Of a stretch of 64,000 nucleotides of DNA, positions 19,850 to 30,511 are shown piece after piece (positions within the stretch are counted from its first letter, which is position 1; the number at the start of each line of letters is the position of its first letter). Source of the DNA: Dactylonectria macrodidyma (Eukaryota > Ascomycota > Sordariomycetes > Hypocreales > Nectriaceae); the NCBI GenBank assembly GCA_020744425.1, contig JAGMUV010000001.1, forward strand, positions 4,836,001-4,900,000, read 5' to 3'. Below the pieces are notes generated by a model that saw only the letters and a program-made list of their open reading frames with translations, did no database searches and was not told the DNA's origin. The position numbers and the translations under genes were made by a program.

Positions 19850-20605
19850 CGGATGCCATCCATTTGCTGAAGCTGTCCGACATGTGGGGAGCCCAACCAA
19901 CCTGGATAATCATGGCAGTGCGCCTAAGATTTGACTATAATACGCCTATCCATCCCCGATTCCGACTGACATATTTTAAATTTCATTTTTCTCGGCATGG
20001 GAGTGTCTCCCTCATCACCATTCTTGTACAGCCGCAGAAGCATGCATATCTTGTGGACGTCCATGTACTTCAGGCAGGAGCATTCTCGGCCGCGACAGTG
20101 GATGGATGGACCGACTCTCAAGAGCATCCTTGAATCACCGACAATCCCGGAGGTTTTCTACGATGTCCGCAAAGACTCTGATGCCCTGTACAGCCATTTC
20201 GATATCAGGCTCCGCGGGATCAAAGTGTGCAGCTGATGGAGAACGCGGCTCGGTTGGGGACAAGACGGTTCGTCATGGGGACTGGAGAAGTGCATCGCCA
20301 CTCATGTGCCGCTTTCACTCTCCGAAAAGTTTCGATGAAAGGCGGTCAAGGAAGCAAGTTTCAAGCTCTTCCATCCCAGCAAAGGTGGTTCATACTAAGT
20401 ATTCAACTCGGGGCCGATGGACGCGGCAATCAAGTTGTATTACGTCAATTATGTACAGCACCTGCCGCAGCTAAGGGAAGTGTTCTGGCGACGTCTGAAC
20501 AAAGCCTGGCGCAATGAGGTGGAGGACGAGACTGAGAAGCGCGTCTTAGAATCGCAGAGTGAGTTGTATGATCCCCACTTGGAGAGCAAGAAGTTGAGTC
20601 CCTAG
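19850..20605 (+). pseudogene. 3'-5' exonuclease (DEDD, RNase D-like) pseudogene
   Basis: Broken frames give successive pieces of a fungal 3'-5' exonuclease-domain protein: SRHGSVSLITILVQP and YLVDVHVLQAGAFS, then TLKSILESPTIPEVFYDVRK with DSDALYSHFDIRLRGIK, then QLMENAAR, CIATHVPLSLSEKFR, KLFHPSKGGSY and the tail LYYVNYVQHLPQL. The order and spacing match the family. A TGA follows SEKFR (expected TGG), a TAA follows GGSY, and there are frame changes near 20100 and 20270. The position where the last catalytic Asp is expected (YxxxD) reads Tyr. The gene is certainly dead. The 5' end is not definable. Confidence 0.65.
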
Positions 20606-21360
20606 TAGGCAGGATATGTTTGGTCTTTAAGAGCGTCCGTCATATGATGATGGCCGCATAAAATGGATGCTGGCCGTCTCAACACTCGAGGGCTTGTTCC
20701 TTGCGTGGTGCCTTAAAACCCAAAATGCCCGCACCAGGGTGCGCTTATTGACCAAGTTCCTGAAATGGCAACGAATTTGAAGGAATTCAACATACGATAT
20801 AAATATAACTCACCCATGCTGAGCGCACGCAGTAGCAATCTGACGGTCAAAGTTGTCGGTCTTTCAGCGGCTGAGCGGTCCTTCGCATCGTTCTGGATGG
20901 AATCCCCAAACATTCATGACGAACAACGCTTCACTCCATTTCCTATGTTACACTTGTGAATAATCAGCTAAGAGTGAGAATGTTTCCTTGTTCATAGCTG
21001 CACATGTAAGACGATGCTGCCCTCCATGAAGAAAATGCGACCCCATACCGTGTCAGAGTCGTGTGAAAAGTTGCGGTTTGGGCGACCTCGTAAGCCTGCC
21101 AACTGGCATTAGATCTCTCGATTCCGACTGAAAAGGTACTTTTCTTCTTTGCATAACGGCTGTAAAAACGCCAGAGCGATGTGTGATTTGGCATGAAGGG
21201 AGGAATATCTCCACCTGTCTTCGAATCAAAGCACTCGCGCTACCTGCTACAAATACGACTGCTGCGTTCTCCTACGGCCTCCCATTCTTTCAAATTCTTC
21301 AACCATCGTTTCCACTCAGTTTTGGAACAAAACCATCTGCCTTAATACCAAACCTTTGAC
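20606..21360. other. intergenic region
   Basis: No gene or repeat was recognised here. The 3' part is upstream of the hypothetical gene at 21361 and becomes CT-rich just before its start, as usual for a fungal 5' leader. Confidence 0.5.
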
Positions 21361-21894
21361 ATGGATATGCTCGCTGTGTTTCGTGCCCTCAGGGGCAAAG
21401 GCACCGGCAAACATCGGACCAAGTCGAAAAAGTCAAAGAAGCGCAAGCAGGAAGAGGTTGAGTATTTTCACACTTATTGCGGCGTTCAAAAGCCCGCATT
21501 TGGAAACCATTATCATTGGTCATTTGTTATCTGGCACGGATCTTACGAACAGTTCGAGGTCGTGCGGACCTCGGAAGACGGGCCATGGGAACCAAACATG
21601 AGCATGGAAGTACCAAAAACCAGCGGCTGCTTCGCCCTAACATCTTTGGCCGACTTGCCTACATACCTTCTGGAAGACCTATACAGTATCATTCAGGCGG
21701 TCGAGGTCAAACAAACCGCGACTTGGAACTCCCAAGACTACGTCAAGGCGATTTGGGATGGGATGTACAGCTATGGAATGATCGGCCAGGATCTCTATGA
21801 GGAGGGTAGAACATCTATGATGTTTTACCACGGAGAAGTGAATCCGGAGGTGGTAGCCGCAGCGGAAGCTGCTGGAAGGGTGGATGAAGAATGA
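21361..21894 (+). CDS. hypothetical protein, 177 aa
   Basis: Intact single-exon ORF from ATG at 21361. The N-terminus has a basic stretch (KHRTKSKKSKKRKQEE, residues about 19-34) that could act as a nuclear localisation signal. The body is a compact domain with aromatic-rich segments: NHYHWSFVIWHGS (about residue 52), WNSQDYVKAIWDGMYSYG (about 121) and an acidic tail. The HW-then-WNxxxYV layout recalls small fungal DUF families with a papain- or NlpC-like look, but the catalytic Cys expected there is absent. I do not recognise it. The neighbours are decayed genes. Confidence 0.55.
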   Translation: MDMLAVFRALRGKGTGKHRTKSKKSKKRKQEEVEYFHTYCGVQKPAFGNHYHWSFVIWHGSYEQFEVVRTSEDGPWEPNMSMEVPKTSGCFALTSLADLPTYLLEDLYSIIQAVEVKQTATWNSQDYVKAIWDGMYSYGMIGQDLYEEGRTSMMFYHGEVNPEVVAAAEAAGRVDEE

Positions 21895-22601
21895 TAATGG
21901 TGGATACGATGACGATAGTTATGGGTCGCTCTCTAAGTGCTTTCTTATGGAGTTCTTTTTTGAGCTCAGAATCAGAAACCATGAGTGGCGTTTAGGAGTG
22001 TATTAGGATATTTTCATCACGCAGGCAGGGCGATTTGAGCCGCAAACCCGAGGCAAGGCTGAAGAGAATGGTAGTCGTTATTTGGAGCGACGGAGGAATG
22101 CGCACTTGCGCTTGAGCACATGGTGGCTTTCAGCATAGCAGCTGATTGAACCACTCCAATAGCCTTTGAATTCATTTAATTTATGCGCCATGGAGCTTTA
22201 GTAGAATGCGTTTTGATCACCTTATTTCTTCCTGGTGTTTCCACCCGGGATTCCTCTGGACGTGGCGAGGCGAATCCGCACAACCTGTTGGGCACACGGT
22301 GTAAGGATGAGACTGATCTTGCAGTGCTCTATTCACGATGGTTCGCGATTGCCCGGCCCGGAAAATGTTTCTCAGGTTGTTTTCGAAGGACAAACTGGCC
22401 TTCATGGTGCGAATATTAATGGTGCTCAAGACGGAAAGCGGAAAGATTGTGCGCCTTGATGATGAGACAACTGACATTATTACCAAGTACGATATTGAAA
22501 CGATGCAACACGACAGAACTGTTATTTTTTTTTGCCACTGTACCAGAAAATCACCCTTGTGAGAGTGGATGGCAATGACCTAACAATGCTAAAATTTCCA
22601 T
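21895..22601. other. intergenic region
   Basis: Short overlapping ORFs occur at 22183-22562 without start context, motif or consistent frame. Nothing supportable was recognised. Confidence 0.45.
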
Positions 22602-22838
22602 CTATTGCTCAGGGACATTGCCTCCCGGCTTACCTCCACCACGATTCGTTCCCTTGCCCGCTGCAACACAACCCTCACACCATTTATTGACCTTGTTGTC
22701 CATAATTGAATGGTTGTGTGGGGGGTTCTTGCAGTCTGGGCCATTGGGGGCATAGGCACAAGGATAGGCCTTCGCACCGACCTCATTTTTGTGACCGCAT
22801 TTGCGGTAGATGGTCGCGGGCGCTGCGAGGAAACACAT
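22602..22838 (-). CDS. small Cys-rich hypothetical protein
   Basis: ORF of 78 aa from ATG at 22838, with no signal peptide. It holds YRKCGHKNEVG, YPCAYAPNGPDCKNPP, HNHSIMD and KWCEGC, that is Cys/His pairs that could bind one or two zinc ions, and a Gly-rich C-terminus. The CGH...C...C...CxxC pattern resembles small intracellular fungal proteins of unknown function. It is short and lies in a decayed neighbourhood, so it could be a fragment. Confidence 0.4.
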   Translation of the reverse strand: MCFLAAPATIYRKCGHKNEVGAKAYPCAYAPNGPDCKNPPHNHSIMDNKVNKWCEGCVAAGKGTNRGGGKPGGNVPEQ

Positions 22839-23760
22839 GACGGTATCGGGCGGGTATGCCGTGTGAAGGATGTCAGCGCAAGGCGATGCGGAAACAAGCC
22901 TTCTAAGGGGGTCGGAATTTTTCCTACTTGCTCTTTGATGGGATCGAAGTAATCAGGTAATGGTCGACGGACGAGAAACTCGAGGTTCTAGGACTGCACT
23001 TGAAGCATAGGTCGATGGTTTGTGTTGAAATTTGCGACTGCTTGAGTCGCCTTTTTATATGCTTCTATTTCAATGTGATAGACAGTTAGATGCATCACGG
23101 ACAGTGAAGAGGCAATTATGCCCCCCTTGCTATGCATCAGTTGCCCAGTTGCCGCTGGTGGGACGGCAGCGCCAATGATACCTATCTGTGACACGCCACC
23201 AATTTCGCAGCATTGATGGAAGGCTAAGTGTTGGTTCTATCAAAGGTAGAGATGGTCACACGGTGTGGGACGCCTAGGTTTGTGTATTGCGCGACGCGCA
23301 TCGAATGTTTCTGAAACATTGATTATTGAGTGCCTCTAACCGCATCTCCTTGAAGCAGTGATTGCTCGGAAGAAAGGCTAGCTTTCGCTTGATGAGATGA
23401 GTGGTAGCATCATCAAGCCTTGTATCGCATCATATCCCAATAGTCGGAGTTACGTGCGGAGACATGGCTTTTAAATGTTTGAGTTGATGCAGATCCAGAC
23501 GTTGAACGAGAATCCGGAAGGAAGTGCAATGTGTGATTGCTTACTCAGGACTGAGCTGACCAGTTGTTAACCAATGACTTGATAAGAACAGAGAGCCAAG
23601 GCAATGCGGGAGGCCCTCCATGCAGGCGACCCCAGCCGCATGTGGTTTGCGCGAAAATAAATAAATAAACAAAGTTGGTTGATATTGGAACTAGCAACCA
23701 TCATCACGATCACAAGTGTAGTGTACCTCGAGTGTACACAGACACTCGTTCGAGACGGAC
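22839..23760. other. intergenic region upstream of the four-domain enzyme
   Basis: No gene or repeat was recognised. An AT-rich run (AAATAAATAAATAAAC) lies about 100 bases before the ATG at 23761 and could be part of the core promoter. No clear TATA box was found. Confidence 0.45.
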
Positions 23761-26700
23761 ATGGCTACTCTCATCATCCTCAAGCACGCCCTTAGGCAGG
23801 AAGCCATTGCAACAGCGTCGTCCTCGAAGAAGCAGCTGTCCGACGCACATTACAGCGCCGGCTTCGAAATTCTGATGCGGGGTTCGGGATGGTTGACATA
23901 TCAAGACTTCATTATCCCTCAGCTATCGCAGCTGCTAGAGCCTCTGATCAACTCGCAGGTTAACATATCGGTGCTCGAAATCGGACCCGGCCCGGAGAGC
24001 GTGTTTGGACATCTGCCCGCTAGTCAGAGGCGGAGGATCAAAAGATACGCTGCTTTTGAGCCCAACGACTTGTTTGCCAATAGATTGGAAGAAAGATTTC
24101 GAGCCACGCCAGAGATGGAGTCTCCGCTGCCCTGCCTGACAAGCCCGCCCGACATCTACCGTATACTATTTGGCCTGGGTAGCGATTGTGACGAGAAATT
24201 CGACGTCGTTCTGTTCTGCCACAGCATGTACGGCATGAAGCCCCAGCACAAATTCATCGAGCGAGCGCTGGGTATGCTCGTTGAGAGGCCGCAAGGTGGA
24301 ATCGTGGTAGTTTTCCACCGCGACGGCACTTTGCGGCTCGACGGCTTGGCGTGCCATCGAACAGCTTCTTTCCCGACTGGAATCGTTCGAGTAGCAGACG
24401 GCGACGAGGAACTAGATTGCTTTGCTAGTTTTATCGCGGGATTTTCAGTAAAGGAAGAGAAGGTGGACGCAGATATCCGGATTGAGTGGCGCAAGATCTG
24501 CCGAGCCTTGGGCCGTCGCGAGGAAGACCACCCAGACCATCTTTCGTTCAGCTCGCCAAATATCATGGTGGCTTTTACTCAAAGCTCGACCGCCTTGCCA
24601 GAACTGATGGCGCAGGTGCCACTCATCAAGGAGGACATGACGGTCAAGAACAGACAAGCTCGTCTCCATCGTCCCGCCGCCGTCGTGAGACCGACAGAGG
24701 TTCGACACGTCCAGTATTGCGTTCGATGGGCACTGAAGCACGGAGTCGGCTTGACCGTTGTTGGGGGAGGTCACGGCGGTCATTGTCTCTGGCCCAATGT
24801 CGTCGCTGTCGACATGGGCGGCTTCAACCAGGTCGACATCATCACGACGGAGCAGGAGAATGGGTCATCTAGTTTCGACTCCGGTACCTTGGTCGTTGCT
24901 GGAGCTGGCTGCAAGACGGGGGACATCATCCGCACCACTATGAAAACAGGCGCAACAGTGCCTCTGGGCGCTCGCCCCAGCGTCGGCGCTGGCCTCTGGC
25001 TTCAAGGTGGCATCGGACATCGACTGCACGGGCTATCGTGCGACGCCATTGTTGGTGCCGTCGTGGTCAGCGTCGATTCTGGCCAGATCCTGTGCGTCGG
25101 TTGTGTACCTGGGAAACACCAGCCAGCCGGTGCTGTGCGCCCGGAGAACGAGGCTGATGTGTTGTGGGCGGTGAAAGGCGCCGGTACCAACTTTGGGATC
25201 GTGATCAGTGTTACGTTCAAAGCGTACGCAGCTCCGACTTACTTCGTGAGAGACTGGGTTTTCCCGCTGGGTGGCGATGCCGAAGCGCGGCAGATGCTCA
25301 ACAAGTTCAATGAATTGGTCGCTAGAAATCTCCCCCAGAACAGTTCTGCAGATGCGTATCTATACTGGGACGCCGGCCGGCTGCATCTGGGCGTGACCAT
25401 GTATGAATGCAGCACGACAGAGCTTGCTCTTGAGTCTTGCACCCCTGCGAATACCGTTTTGGGGCCGGCAAATAGTTCCAAGGTCGTGGATGGCGTTGGA
25501 CTGTTCGACACCGAGATGTACATGTCCGGGATGCACGGCGGCCACGGCGGCGGCAAAACGTCGTCTTTCAAGCGATGTCTGTTCCTAAAACGCGTGGGAT
25601 CAGTAGAAGTTGCCAAAGTCTTGATAGCGGCAGTTGAGACACGTCCCTCGCCACACTGTTATCTCCATATGCTGCAGGGAGGCGGAGCCATCGGTGACAT
25701 GGCGTCCGATGCCACTGCTTTCGGCTGTCGAGACTGGGACTTTGCCTGCGTGGTCACTGGCGTCTGGCCCCGGGACCAAGACGGAACTAAAGCCGCCGCA
25801 GACGCCGTGCAGTGGGTTTACGATGTCGCCCGGGCTTTGTTGCCCTTGAGCACCGGGGCATACAGTGCTGATCTCGGACCAGACCCACGAGACGTTGGAC
25901 TGGCGGCCACGGCGTTCGGATCAAACCGGCCCCGCCTAGCCCGGCTCAAGCATAACTTGGACCCGCACAACTTACTGGGTTATGCCTGCCCGATCCCGAA
26001 GATGCCAATGGAACCAAAGCTTATCATCATTATTACTGGCGGACACGGTGCAGGCAAGGACTACTGCGCCGACATCTGGGTCTCCGCCTTCACAGCATGC
26101 AACACCTACAAAAGCCGTGTAGTCAGCATCAGCGATGCCACCAAGCGAGAGTACGCAGCAGCTGCCGGTGCCGACCTGGAACGACTGTTGAAAGACCGTG
26201 CCTACAAGGAGCAGCACCGTCCAGCGTTGACCGCATTCTTCGAGAGCCAAGTGCAGCAGCGACCTCGGTTGCCAGAGGAGCATTTCCTCAACATCGTATA
26301 CAGCGCCATGGACGTAGATGTACTGCTCGTCACTGGGATGAGAGACGAGGCGCCCGTCGCAGTCTTGTCGCACTTGGTGCCGGGTAGTCGACTAATCGAG
26401 GTTCGTGTTCAAGCTACTCGAGAGACGCGGCTGGTTCGCCGAGTGTGTGACGACGATGGTGACGACAACAAGGACAGCAACTATGACGGGTTCAACTCGA
26501 CAGCCTTGGACTACCGCCCCAATTTCATCTTCGACAATGACACGACCGGAAGCGAGGCAGCTAAGAGCTTTGCCCAACAACACCTGCTCCCCATGCTCCA
26601 CGAGGACCTACAACGACTAGCCACCCTGGTTCGCCGCGTGCCCGACTTTCCACGCCAGGGCATCGACTTCCGCCACGTCCTTGGCATTTCCCAGCAGCCA

Positions 26701-27186
26701 GGTGGGCTGACTCTTTGCACGTCTCTATTACAAACTAGTTTCACTGGCGATTGGGCCAAAGTCGCCGCGGTGGCTTCGTGCGAGGCCGGCGGCTTCGTCT
26801 TCGCGTCAGCGCTGGCGTTGCGTCTCGACAAGCCCCTGGCGCCAATCCGCGAGGCCGGCAAGCTTCCTCCCCCGACCTATTCCGTCCTTAAGTCCCCATC
26901 TCACATCTCATCTTCAGTATCCAACGGTGTTTGCGAGGAGACGATCGAGATAGGTCGACACGTGATACCCCGAGGCGGGTCCGTGGTGGTGGTGGATGAT
27001 GTGCTTGCGACGGGTGAGACGCTGTATGCGGTACTACGGCTGTTGGGTGAAGCAGGTGTTAGTGTCGATCGCCTCAGCGTCATGGTCGTAGCCGAGTTCC
27101 CTGTTCACCGTGGCCGGGAACTGTTGCGCCAGCGAGATTTTGGTGGAGTCCATATCCAGTCACTCTTGGTCTTTGGTGGTGCATAA
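23761..27186 (+). CDS. four-domain enzyme: methyltransferase, FAD oxidoreductase, PMVK-like kinase, APRT-like
   Basis: Intronless ORF of 1141 aa. Residues 1 to about 290 resemble a SAM-dependent methyltransferase (VLEIGPGPESVFG, GPGP at 75-78; FDVVLFCHSMYGM). Residues about 295-750 are a berberine-bridge-type FAD-linked oxidoreductase: VVGGGHGGH with H338 as the likely flavin-linking His, GARPSVGAGLWLQGGIGH, and the C-terminal LDPHNLLGY. The Cys used for a second flavin bond is Arg here (GARPS). Residues about 755-950 hold a P-loop GGHGAGKD (760-767) followed by SDATKREYA and RAYKEQHRP, as in animal-type phosphomevalonate kinase. Residues about 950-1141 are APRT-like: VPDFPRQGIDFRHVL, PIREAGKLPPPTY and the PRPP loop VVVVDDVLATGET (D1079, D1080). 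I know of no enzyme with this order. A role in modified purine or nucleoside chemistry is inference. Neighbours give no pathway context. Confidence 0.85.
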   Translation: MATLIILKHALRQEAIATASSSKKQLSDAHYSAGFEILMRGSGWLTYQDFIIPQLSQLLEPLINSQVNISVLEIGPGPESVFGHLPASQRRRIKRYAAFEPNDLFANRLEERFRATPEMESPLPCLTSPPDIYRILFGLGSDCDEKFDVVLFCHSMYGMKPQHKFIERALGMLVERPQGGIVVVFHRDGTLRLDGLACHRTASFPTGIVRVADGDEELDCFASFIAGFSVKEEKVDADIRIEWRKICRALGRREEDHPDHLSFSSPNIMVAFTQSSTALPELMAQVPLIKEDMTVKNRQARLHRPAAVVRPTEVRHVQYCVRWALKHGVGLTVVGGGHGGHCLWPNVVAVDMGGFNQVDIITTEQENGSSSFDSGTLVVAGAGCKTGDIIRTTMKTGATVPLGARPSVGAGLWLQGGIGHRLHGLSCDAIVGAVVVSVDSGQILCVGCVPGKHQPAGAVRPENEADVLWAVKGAGTNFGIVISVTFKAYAAPTYFVRDWVFPLGGDAEARQMLNKFNELVARNLPQNSSADAYLYWDAGRLHLGVTMYECSTTELALESCTPANTVLGPANSSKVVDGVGLFDTEMYMSGMHGGHGGGKTSSFKRCLFLKRVGSVEVAKVLIAAVETRPSPHCYLHMLQGGGAIGDMASDATAFGCRDWDFACVVTGVWPRDQDGTKAAADAVQWVYDVARALLPLSTGAYSADLGPDPRDVGLAATAFGSNRPRLARLKHNLDPHNLLGYACPIPKMPMEPKLIIIITGGHGAGKDYCADIWVSAFTACNTYKSRVVSISDATKREYAAAAGADLERLLKDRAYKEQHRPALTAFFESQVQQRPRLPEEHFLNIVYSAMDVDVLLVTGMRDEAPVAVLSHLVPGSRLIEVRVQATRETRLVRRVCDDDGDDNKDSNYDGFNSTALDYRPNFIFDNDTTGSEAAKSFAQQHLLPMLHEDLQRLATLVRRVPDFPRQGIDFRHVLGISQQPGGLTLCTSLLQTSFTGDWAKVAAVASCEAGGFVFASALALRLDKPLAPIREAGKLPPPTYSVLKSPSHISSSVSNGVCEETIEIGRHVIPRGGSVVVVDDVLATGETLYAVLRLLGEAGVSVDRLSVMVVAEFPVHRGRELLRQRDFGGVHIQSLLVFGGA

Positions 27187-27459
27187 AGGACAAGGGCCGC
27201 GTCTTAGTAAAGTTTCTGGATATCATTGGAATTCAGATTGCGTCCAGCCATCCCAAAGGACGACTACAATTAGCAACCGGCACGGTCGTAGAAGCCAGGC
27301 TTACTGCTCGGCGTCCAAGCTGGGGTGGTTTCAATATGTAGGCATATTGCAACAATCACAAGGTTCTCGATTAGCTTGGTCAGAAACCGTGTTGGATAAG
27401 CCTATAGCTTCAGCTGGGAGGAGTAAATCTCTTCGCGTATATTATTACAATCAACGGAA

Positions 27460-28545
27460 CTAACTAGGCCCTATGGATGTCGGTAACTCAAATGGTCCAT
27501 GTTGCCCAGTTTCATATAGAGTGCGAACGGTTCCAGGCTTATCGTAACTCACAACCGGGCCTCTCTGCCCATGATAAGGCCTGAAAATCAGGCTTGACCT
27601 CCAGTTTGGATGTAACGGGGATGCTTCGCACCCAAGATCCTGCCACACGCGGAATGTAGCATAGCGGGAACAGGCCTCGAGAGAAAAGTCGGTGCGGCAA
27701 TACGGACAGGAGCTCCGCACTTCGGTGAACGGATCTCTGAAGGCCGCACCAATAGTTGTGTATAATGCGTGACCTATGTCTCGTATTCCAGCATTCCCCC
27801 AGTTCGTGGTTCTTGCTATCGCGTCGTCTAATTTGTGGTCGAAGTTTTGATGAGGACATAACCTGACATGGCCTATGGTTATTCGCGATACCAGTATAGC
27901 GTCAACCTGAGAATAACACACAACCGACTTGATTAGGTATCTCCCGTCGACAATCATAGGATAGCTCGAAGCTTGGAGCCCAACGACTCGACTATTCTTT
28001 GGGTTGGCCGCGGAGTAAGTGCCGTGGTTCGGAGCCAGGAGTTGTTTTCGGTATCGTCGGTATTTAATGTTGATGTTGCTGATACGTGTATACTTCAGTG
28101 CCAGCTGGATATGCTGAGTAAACAGAACGCAGCCCAATTGATAACTGACATGAACAGGCCATTTAGGACAGGACTTGCTGCGGCAGTTGATCAAAGCGTC
28201 GCCTGGGGCAACATTATGAAGCTTGACACACACGTCACATACCCACTTTGCAGGCATATCACGAGCGAGGCAGGCAAGAAAATCCAGAGATTCGTGGCGG
28301 GAGAGGCCTGCCTCAGGATTGAGTGACACAACAAGGGCGTACCGCAGCGCGCGACAGGTCTGGGAGAGCACGAACTGAGTGTGCCGCGGAAGGTTGTCTC
28401 TAATGATTAGGAGAAGCACCTCGACGGGCAGTCGGAGTATAGCGCGATCCATATTTTGTGCCTCCTTCTGTTTTCGTCGGAACTGTGTCACTGACTTGAA
28501 TTTGGATAAGAGCTGATGAAGGCGCATGGCTTTGAAGTGATTCAT
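27460..28545 (-). CDS. F-box protein with Cys-rich region
   Basis: Single-exon ORF of 361 aa. The F-box-like segment begins at MDRAILRLPVEVLLLIIRDNL (residues about 32-52) and continues through the helix FVLSQTCRALRYAL. F-box proteins recruit substrates to SCF ubiquitin ligases through Skp1. Further on are WVCDVCVKLH, CRSKSCPKWP and CPYCRTDF, Cys pairs that may hold zinc, as in several large fungal F-box expansions. The ATG at 28545 is used; M32 directly before the F-box is an alternative start. It converges on the four-domain enzyme with a gap of about 270 nt. The substrate is unknown. Confidence 0.75.
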   Translation of the reverse strand: MNHFKAMRLHQLLSKFKSVTQFRRKQKEAQNMDRAILRLPVEVLLLIIRDNLPRHTQFVLSQTCRALRYALVVSLNPEAGLSRHESLDFLACLARDMPAKWVCDVCVKLHNVAPGDALINCRSKSCPKWPVHVSYQLGCVLFTQHIQLALKYTRISNINIKYRRYRKQLLAPNHGTYSAANPKNSRVVGLQASSYPMIVDGRYLIKSVVCYSQVDAILVSRITIGHVRLCPHQNFDHKLDDAIARTTNWGNAGIRDIGHALYTTIGAAFRDPFTEVRSSCPYCRTDFSLEACSRYATFRVWQDLGCEASPLHPNWRSSLIFRPYHGQRGPVVSYDKPGTVRTLYETGQHGPFELPTSIGPS

Positions 28546-29497
28546 GGTAGAAATGGGGTTGGAGTGGAGGAGAGTGATCGAGGTAGGTTATGCTGAGTTG
28601 GTGTGGGAGGTAATGAGCAAAAGGTTCAGGTCGCCGTACTGCCAGGAACTTGTAGATAATATGTACTTGTCCCGTTGGAGTTATCAAGGTCATGAAAATT
28701 ATATCTGCTGAATGTCTCGTGACCACATCGGCGATGTCCTAACTCTATTGACATTGTCATGAACCCTGCAAACGCTCTCCGTGGTTGTTGGGTCTAGTAA
28801 ACTCTTTTGAGTTGAAGCCAACACGAGCACCAGTAAGTAGCTCCGCCCCATCTCAGTGGCTGACTTATTTAGGAACCATTCCGGACGGCTTAAATGCATT
28901 ACCGGAGGGAGGCTCAAGGCACCGACAGCACCCATACCTCACTAATTGCTAGGCCTTCTACGCATCTACTCATCCCATATGAAGCACTTTCCACCGACGT
29001 GACGCACAACTGGAATTTGGGATGTCATTCGTAAGGGGATCGAATTATCGCGGGCTGTTGTGGGATGTCTGACTTGCCACGCAATGACTGGATCGTTGTT
29101 GATGGACTTGGCTCTTAGGGGGAGGTTGAGGTGTTGAAGGAGGACCTGGTGTTGCCGGAAGATTGGGTCGTTGCGTTCTGGTAGGATATTGGAGCTTGGG
29201 ACGCGATGGGACATGGCCGCATCATTTATCCATGTTCCAACTCTTGGCTGATGGTTTTCTATGTGAGATGGCTGGGCAAGCCGAGTTCGGCAGCGAAGGG
29301 ATGGGGGTAGAGACGCTGTTGCAATACAACATCATGGGTGTTTAATCAACATTGGTTTCCATTCGGTTTACCATGTGATTGTCGATCATGTCAATGGCAG
29401 CGAAACTAGACGTGGTGATGCTGACGAGGACGACCAGGTAAGTAACGAGGTTCACAAGTTCAAGTCCTTCAGAGCTGTCCATACCGGTAGGGACTAG
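28546..29497. other. intergenic region
   Basis: No supported gene. The minus strand between 29340 and 29497 may hold further remnants of the neighbouring SGNH hydrolase (DMIDNHMVNR), but it is too short to define. Confidence 0.4.
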
Positions 29498-29950
29498 TTA
29501 TTCTCTTTTGTTCAACTCCTTTAACTTGGCCGGTTCACGGAGCTGGTCGTTGGCGCGCAAGACTCGCGAGTTGACCTCTTTGTCTGCGTTCACCAGCATA
29601 GTTGACAGAATGATGCTCGAGGTAGGAGATGCCTGCGAAAGGTATTCAAGCATGTCGGCCATCCGCTGCCCTGAATTCTGTATTCGGAAGTCTTGGATGC
29701 TGTCGTTGGATCCGGCATTAATTGTAAAGACGGTGGGGAGCAACGTTGAGACGGATTGCCTCGCTTTGTTGTCAGCCTGGCCGAGCCCGTACCCGCGCCA
29801 TCCCTCATTTTTTCTGTTGCTCATTGAGCCAGCCAGACCTGCGCGAGCCGACGAAACGGGTCTGTTAGCCGTTGGCGGGAAGAATGCCGCAGAGCAATTG
29901 TCGGTATCCATTGCCATCGGAGGATCCAACACCATATGTGACAGAACCAC
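29498..29950 (-). pseudogene. SGNH/GDSL-type hydrolase remnant
   Basis: On the minus strand the frame contains NEGWRGYGLGQ, LPTVFTINAGSNDSIQD, NSGQRMADMLEYLSQASP and SSIILSTMLVNADKEVN. These match blocks II-IV of fungal SGNH esterases (CE3-like): the Gly and Asn of the oxyanion hole are present (INAGSND). The N-terminal block with the catalytic Ser (GDSxT) was not found upstream. The C-terminal DxxH block is not in frame; a TAA ends the ORF too early. The piece is therefore a truncated, probably dead gene. Intact relatives are secreted carbohydrate esterases. Confidence 0.6.
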
Positions 29951-30511
29951 CTAATGGCATTAGACGTAGGGATTCGTTCGTCGCCAAGTTAGAGAAATTG
30001 CCTAAAGAATAACTGCCAAGTCTGAATTAAGCCATTGAATTGAAGAGGTGATGGGTTTAAACGAACCACGCTGGGCAATTGGTGGTGTGGATCGACTCCA
30101 GTCCATGTCGAGAAGTTCTCGCCGCCCGATGCAAGGCAATGGCTCGGGAATCGGATCCATGGCTAGGAGCGAATTGATGGGGTAAAAAGTAACTGAGGGG
30201 CGGTACTTTGTCGTAACATGTTGAAGTCAAAAGAGGTCGTCCCTTGCTGATTGTTCAGACATCGCGAAGCCGATGATTCAGCCACCACTACCGAATCAGC
30301 TGGCCACTTCACCAAGGGCCAGTGCAGTTGCCACAAAATCGGATTCAGCCACCTTCCATGGGGCGGAATCGGAACGACCTGAACCCGTTGCAGTGGCCTG
30401 AGGCACCATTTGTCGACTCAACACCAACAATTCTAGACTGACGATCCCCCCCCCGATCGACCGTTTAGGTGAAGAGACAATTAGGCGCAAGTCGAGGGGC
30501 GTTTAAATTCC
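29951..30511. other. intergenic region upstream of a regulator gene
   Basis: No gene was recognised. A run of ten C lies at about 30447-30456. The missing N-terminal part of the SGNH hydrolase would be expected on the minus strand here but no GDS block was seen. Confidence 0.45.

Noticed and set aside
22183..22562. Overlapping ORFs between two small genes
   Set aside because: There is no consistent frame, start context or family mark.
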